From positions 1-20,290 of the IMG/VR virus record IMGVR_UViG_3300006916_000529: DNA of 20,290 nt; one strand, given 5' to 3'. Shown one piece after another: positions 16,099 to 20,290 of this stretch. Under the pieces are notes generated by a model. That model worked only from the letters and a program-made list of their open reading frames with translations. It was not told the DNA's origin and did no database searches. This stretch comes from a virus. Each line of letters opens with the position of its first letter. Positions within the stretch are counted from its first letter, which is position 1. The translations under genes and the position numbers were made by a program.

Positions 16099-17156
16099 TG
16101 AGAGGAGAAGTAGAAGTTTGGAGTGGAGATGAATTAATCCTTAAGGAAGCAAATATGCTAACTGATGGAGCGGGAGTTTTATTGGCAGATATTATGACTG
16201 TATCTCCCTCTTTATCTGGAATAGATGATCTGGCAACATCGTCTATAACTGATGCTTCAAATTATACTATTCAAGCAATCTCTTTTGGCACAGGGTCGGA
16301 TGCGTTTAGATCTAACGCACATTCTTGGAGTGGTAAGAAAAATAGTATTTATAGCGCCAGCGCCTTTGCGGGCATATTGGGGGGATCCACAGGAAACGTA
16401 GCCTTACTAAGAACTAATAGGGTAGATGGGGATATAGATTCAGTGTATCAGCCCGCTAACCCAGGGCTTCCTACGGCCCCAGATCCAAGAAAAGAAATAT
16501 TAGAAGATAATACCGCCGTGTCTGCCTTGTTAGCATCGACGGATGTTAGTTCTGTTATTCCTCCAAACGGGCAACTTACAAACTTTTTTCCTTCTGCGTT
16601 GGCGTTAGCTTATACTTCTGAGTCACCGTTAAGCTCTACGTTTAATACTCTTAAGACGGCATCAATAATAGGCTGTTTCCCAGAAGGAAGTAGTGTACCC
16701 TACCCTGTAGCTAGAGATAAGGTCATTTACTTTAATCAAACTGTCTCAGGAATAGAAGTTGAGGTAGAAGGTGGATACTTCAATGAAGTAAGCTCTATGG
16801 ATGTATCAGGCTTTGTCAACGCCGTGTCTGGAACGGTGAGCACTAGTGGGCTTACAACGTCCTCGAATATTGATTTTTCTTCTAATGGAACTGTTGAGTA
16901 TGCAGTAACATTGTCTAAGGATGATGCTTTGTTTGCCCATGCTTATGGAGGAATCTTTCACTTAGGTCTTTGGACCATAGACATGAAGCAATCTCTTCTG
17001 AACGGAAATACACCTCCTTTTAGGTTTAGTATACTAAATAATCCTAGAAAGTACCGATTGTTTTGCAGAAAAGGAGTGTCAAAAGATCTGACTCACATAG
17101 AAGACATTACTTCTTATCAAGACTTAACAATAAAGTGGAGGCTTCACTTCCTATGA
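16098..17156 (+). CDS. Unknown tail/baseplate adaptor-like protein, longer member of a paralogue pair
   Basis: The protein has 352 residues. It opens with two strands (GEVEVWSGDELILKEAN), then a short helix MLTDGAGVLLADIM, then YTIQAISFGTGSDAF near residues 55-70. It ends with DLTIKWRLHFL. The same opening, helix, fG-tG strand and R/KW-x-hF ending recur in the next gene, so I read the two as diverged duplicates. The middle 200 residues are extra compared with that neighbour and rich in Ser, Thr and Gly. The position after the gp7-like gene corresponds to wedge or fibre-adaptor genes (gp8-gp10 region) in T4, but I see no motif that proves such a role. Translation starts at a TGATG overlap, with GGAG at 16083-16086 about 11 bases upstream. 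Confidence 0.75.
   Translation: MRGEVEVWSGDELILKEANMLTDGAGVLLADIMTVSPSLSGIDDLATSSITDASNYTIQAISFGTGSDAFRSNAHSWSGKKNSIYSASAFAGILGGSTGNVALLRTNRVDGDIDSVYQPANPGLPTAPDPRKEILEDNTAVSALLASTDVSSVIPPNGQLTNFFPSALALAYTSESPLSSTFNTLKTASIIGCFPEGSSVPYPVARDKVIYFNQTVSGIEVEVEGGYFNEVSSMDVSGFVNAVSGTVSTSGLTTSSNIDFSSNGTVEYAVTLSKDDALFAHAYGGIFHLGLWTIDMKQSLLNGNTPPFRFSILNNPRKYRLFCRKGVSKDLTHIEDITSYQDLTIKWRLHFL
17135..17141 (+). promoter_or_regulatory. Ribosome-binding site selecting the ATG at 17153
   Basis: GTGGAGG lies 11 bases before ATG 17153. It decides between this start and an in-frame upstream TTG at 17063, which would add 30 basic residues copied from the overlapping end of the previous gene. With ATG 17153 the junction is the ATGA overlap used repeatedly in this operon. 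Confidence 0.6.
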
Positions 17157-17758
17157 AAAACTTTACAGAAGAACTGGGCATTACTGGGCACCTTACGATC
17201 ATTAAGAAAATGAACACAGGTGAAGAGGAAATTCTCCTAGATGACTCTAATATTATTGTCTCTGGTATGGGAGTAGGTTTGTCTTACTTATTCGCAGCTT
17301 CGGGGTCGAACAACGTGCTTGACTATCAGATACAAAAATTTCAGGTAGGTGTTTCTGGTCCACCCGCTGGTGGGGTAACAAGCTCTATTAATGAGCTTTC
17401 CGGTGCTCTTACCTCGATAGATGAATACGGAACAGGTAGCAACTTAGCACTTTTTGAAGGCACTCAGATAGTAGGCAGCAATGAAGTTACAGGAAGAGTT
17501 TTTGCGGAGATACCTGCTAGTAAAATAACAAGAATAAACGAAAACTCGGTTCGGTATACTTTAGTTATTGATGAAGAAGCGGCTAACGGACTCCAACGGG
17601 ACTCTTCAGATGCTTCAATAAACGAGATTGGGATGTTCATGAAGAACCCTACAGGGGCGGCAGACGACAAGCCTATTTTAGTCTGTTATAGAACATTTAG
17701 CGATATAATAAAAACTAACGATTTTAGTTTAATTTTCCGATGGACAATAAATTTCTGA
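17153..17758 (+). CDS. Unknown tail/baseplate adaptor-like protein, shorter member of the paralogue pair
   Basis: The protein has 201 residues when started at ATG 17153. This start was chosen because it gives an ATGA overlap with the previous stop and has GTGGAGG at 17135-17141; the frame also extends upstream to a TTG, which looks spurious. It parallels the previous protein: opening strands (ITGHLTIIKKMNTGEEEILL), a helix SGMGVGLSYLFAASG, a YQIQKFQVGVSG strand, and a DFSLIFRWTINF ending that matches DLTIKWRLHFL. This one is compact, without the long Ser/Thr-rich middle. A short ASINEIGMFMK segment near residues 156-166 resembles tail-collar or fibre-connector proteins, in which such a strand precedes the C-terminal end. 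A connector between baseplate wedge and fibres is plausible but unproven. The next gene starts 1 base after its stop. Confidence 0.75.
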   Translation: MKNFTEELGITGHLTIIKKMNTGEEEILLDDSNIIVSGMGVGLSYLFAASGSNNVLDYQIQKFQVGVSGPPAGGVTSSINELSGALTSIDEYGTGSNLALFEGTQIVGSNEVTGRVFAEIPASKITRINENSVRYTLVIDEEAANGLQRDSSDASINEIGMFMKNPTGAADDKPILVCYRTFSDIIKTNDFSLIFRWTINF

Positions 17759-17759
17759 T

Positions 17760-20290
17760 ATGGCATTCAACAAAGATGACGTTTATACAAGCAGCGGCAG
17801 CGTGGTGCTGTTTAATTCTTGGACACCTTATGTTTCCAAGTTTGATACCAGCACGTTCTACAACTGGGAGCAGGACAATGTTCCCCTTTATGATTTAGAA
17901 GAGCGCACATATGAACTTTGGGAGCAAGGAGGATTCGCTACCTCTGCGGGTGTCCCAGGTATAGCTTTAACTGTGTCTGCGGACACTCCTGAGCTTACCC
18001 TCCAACAAAACACAAACATATTTGTTGACGTTAGTTCTGCCATTGCGGCTATCCCAAAGGTGGTACGTTTTCCTGTCCTCATTGAAGTAGGAAACTTTGG
18101 AGATTTAGGTCCACTAGAGTTACACAACTTTAGAATAGAAGAAGAGGGATCCATTGAGATCATCAACAGAAACTTTGCTAGAACGTACAATGCTTCTTCC
18201 GACGTTAGAGCGGTAGCAACACCCTCGGTAGGAGAATACTTGCAAGCACCTACTCAAATTAGTTCCCTAGACCTGAGCAACAGTTTAAGGGATACTTCTT
18301 GTGTTCATATATCGACATCTGTTTTATCAGGAACAGGGGACCCTAGATTTAATCAGGTTAACTCGGTCTTTTTTCCTTCTCACTCATTACGATCCACCCC
18401 CTTAGCAGTTACCTTAGCGGATGGTAATTTTAGAACGGGAACAGTTAACGAATTCAGCCCAAACGTATTTGAGAATTTCACCACAGATCAAACAATACCT
18501 ACAACTGATTTAAGTTCTCTAGATTCTAACATCCTAGCAAACCTAAAAAGACCTCAGGTTTCTGTTTCAGATGCTTTAGGAGGAAATGTTTACGGTAACT
18601 CTTGTTCCAAGATTACTGTCAAGAATTGCGATGGACCCATATACATAAGAAACTTTTTTGTTAACTCCGAGAATCTAGAAAAAACGGGCATAGAGGTAAA
18701 TAATTCTAAAGTATTAATTGAGAACTGCGCGGCTGTTAGGGCTAAAGAAGCTGGATTTAAATTCGTTAATTCAGATGTTACGCTTTCTAGATCAGCGTTT
18801 TCGTATAGAAATTATACCTTAGGGGACCCTGCCACTACTAGAGAAGCTGATTTGGGGATTGGGTTTCACCTAATCAACAGTGAAGTTCTCGTTAGCTCTT
18901 TACCTCTTGATGTTGGGTCCACCAGTGTAGGCGATGTAGGGGCAGAGGGAAGAGACGCTACGGTTGTAGCTTCCAGAAACACAAAAGGATTTGTTTTAGA
19001 AAATTCAAAGCTTCGTGGTGGAGTAAAAAGAACATCCGGGTCAAACCCAGCAACGGGGGGTGTCGTTTGCTCAGAGCTAAACACCAGTGCGGGCATCGTT
19101 CTTAACAATTCCTATATTGAGTTAAAAGGATTGATTGACATTTATGCCAATGATGAGGGCATAGTCTCAGAAAATTCTTTTATTAAGTATGAAAATCTTA
19201 CTGTTGACGGAAACCAGAAAAACGGATTAAAGAGTTTAACCTCTACAACAATATTTGATTCAGACACAATACTTGATGATACAAATAGAAAACAACTTGA
19301 GTTCTCTGGAAACTCTGTCCATGTTGATCTTCGTGGAGGGAGCACGTTTGGGTTTGAGTTGAAAACAAGTGTCCCGCAGGTGTATGGAAATTCTTTCTTT
19401 AGAAATGCCTTCGGGGGTTCTCCTGCTGTCTACGCCTCAGATAATTCAAACGTAGACCTAGTAAAACCTTTTATTGACGTTACCGATGTTGACAATGGCA
19501 CTGTAAATGCACAACAGGTTTATTACGGTAGAGCGATCAAAGCAACTAACGGTTCTGTAGCCAGCTTAAATGGAGCAAGCACTGGAGCTACACTACTGTT
19601 AGGTCCAGCCGCGTACCCTACTCAGAGAGTTATGGCAGGAGCCTGTGCAGAAAATAACTCTACAATAAACTTTCATGGACCGACAGCGGTGGCTCAGTTT
19701 GGTGTAGATGTTTTAGCAAAAGATAATTCGGTTACCAATTTCGAGCCCAGAAGAATTAAAGGTTCCTATGCTCCAGATAGTTTATCTTTTGATCTAAGTG
19801 CCGCAGAAAATCATACAACAGTTGAACTTCATTCTACTCGCTCATGTATTGTTGCACAAAAAAATAGCACGATAAACATGCGAGACTTGGGAGCTTTCCC
19901 AGGAAACTGGGGATCGACACCTAGCGGGATTGCGATACTAGATAGGGTAAGCTATTCGCTTCCTTTAAGTGGTGATGTATCAGGAGGGTCCATGCAGTTT
20001 TTCTCTAACCCTCAAGACGCTGCAAAGATAGCAGCAGAAACACTAAATTCTGTTGGTGCTTTAACAACGCCACTAATTCCTACTAAATCTGGAAGAACCA
20101 ACACTTTACTTATTAATGATGGGGGGTATCAGAGTCCTAACTACACTACTCGACAGGGAATCTCTTTTGGTGGTGTCTGCTTGAGAGCAGTCGAAGATAG
20201 TTTAGTTAATGTTCAAAATGTACACTTCCCTGTTCCTGTAAACGGAAGTCCGGCAGACGGGCTTTACTACGATACCAGCGGAGAGGAGTG
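17760..20290 (+). CDS. Large parallel beta-helix tail/fibre protein (3' end outside window)
   Basis: An open frame from ATG 17760 runs without a stop to the right edge, giving at least 843 residues. The first 60 residues hold an aromatic, acidic motif (FYNWEQDNVPLYDLEERT at 33-50, then LWEQGGF). Residues 60-150 look like a beta domain. From about residue 270 the chain shows short strands separated by Asn-Ser turns. Asn-Ser, or a close variant, recurs with its Ser/Thr at residues 281, 316, 338, 374, 416, 451, 473, 519, 545, 563, 599, 634, 657, 686 and 703, usually followed by an alternating hydrophobic strand. This is the appearance of a right-handed parallel beta-helix with ladders of stacked turn residues, as in phage tailspikes and fibres. 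No catalytic site for polysaccharide cleavage could be identified. The start follows the previous stop by 1 base, with only a weak ribosome-binding sequence. Confidence 0.85.
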   Translation, partial: MAFNKDDVYTSSGSVVLFNSWTPYVSKFDTSTFYNWEQDNVPLYDLEERTYELWEQGGFATSAGVPGIALTVSADTPELTLQQNTNIFVDVSSAIAAIPKVVRFPVLIEVGNFGDLGPLELHNFRIEEEGSIEIINRNFARTYNASSDVRAVATPSVGEYLQAPTQISSLDLSNSLRDTSCVHISTSVLSGTGDPRFNQVNSVFFPSHSLRSTPLAVTLADGNFRTGTVNEFSPNVFENFTTDQTIPTTDLSSLDSNILANLKRPQVSVSDALGGNVYGNSCSKITVKNCDGPIYIRNFFVNSENLEKTGIEVNNSKVLIENCAAVRAKEAGFKFVNSDVTLSRSAFSYRNYTLGDPATTREADLGIGFHLINSEVLVSSLPLDVGSTSVGDVGAEGRDATVVASRNTKGFVLENSKLRGGVKRTSGSNPATGGVVCSELNTSAGIVLNNSYIELKGLIDIYANDEGIVSENSFIKYENLTVDGNQKNGLKSLTSTTIFDSDTILDDTNRKQLEFSGNSVHVDLRGGSTFGFELKTSVPQVYGNSFFRNAFGGSPAVYASDNSNVDLVKPFIDVTDVDNGTVNAQQVYYGRAIKATNGSVASLNGASTGATLLLGPAAYPTQRVMAGACAENNSTINFHGPTAVAQFGVDVLAKDNSVTNFEPRRIKGSYAPDSLSFDLSAAENHTTVELHSTRSCIVAQKNSTINMRDLGAFPGNWGSTPSGIAILDRVSYSLPLSGDVSGGSMQFFSNPQDAAKIAAETLNSVGALTTPLIPTKSGRTNTLLINDGGYQSPNYTTRQGISFGGVCLRAVEDSLVNVQNVHFPVPVNGSPADGLYYDTSGEE

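Noticed and set aside
17063-17152. TTG-initiated extension adding 30 basic residues to the 201-residue paralogue
   Set aside because: It overlaps the end of the preceding gene by about 90 bases. The downstream ATG has a GTGGAGG site and the ATGA junction typical of the operon.
1-20290. CRISPR, tRNA, insertion sequence, diversity-generating template repeat or defence island
   Set aside because: I saw no regularly spaced repeats, cloverleaf, inverted terminal repeats, reverse transcriptase or adenine-biased variable repeat. All of the window is accounted for by phage structural coding sequence.

Overview
The window is a stretch of the tail and baseplate gene module of a contractile-tailed (myovirus-type) bacteriophage or a prophage derived from one. 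All recognisable genes lie on the plus strand and are packed end to end. Neighbouring genes overlap by 1 or 4 bases, abut, or are separated by at most 2 bases, and no non-coding stretch is visible. The DNA is AT-rich, with heavy use of AGA for arginine. Nothing in the window identifies the host: there are no tRNAs, integrase, host genes or packaging genes.

Layout from left to right: the C-terminal end of an unidentified gene (2-172); a likely tape-measure protein (172-1770); a tube-initiator or baseplate protein (1771-2733); a T4 gp53-like wedge protein (2730-3035); a large probable central-hub protein with an acidic tail (3032-5788); the OB-fold plus beta-helix central spike (5791-6987); a small unknown protein (6989-7435); a coiled-coil plus LamG-fold protein (7432-9678); a gp25-like wedge or sheath-initiator protein (9678-10145); a gp6/baseplate J-like wedge protein (10142-11740); a very large gp7/tail-protein-I-like wedge protein (11740-16098); two proteins that look like diverged paralogues (16098-17156 and 17153-17758); and a long parallel-beta-helix protein that is still open at the right edge (17760-20290).

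The products can be read as one machine. The tape measure sets tail length and the tube initiator caps the hub. Hub and spike form the central piercing device. gp53-, gp25-, gp6- and gp7-like proteins form the wedge ring that triggers sheath contraction. The LamG protein, the paralogue pair and the beta-helix protein are candidates for the outer, host-facing or fibre-attaching parts. The order joins, in one operon, functions that T4 keeps in two clusters (gp25-26-51-27-28-29-48-54 and gp53-5-6-7-8 and onward).

I found no CRISPR array, insertion sequence, defence system, RNA gene, promoter or terminator. The most unusual points are the carbohydrate-binding-type LamG fold inside the baseplate block, the enlarged gp7-like protein, the spike without a lysozyme domain, the paralogue pair, and the repeated Asn-Ser turn motif through the terminal beta-helix protein. 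Family assignments come from motif recognition by eye and were not checked by a search.
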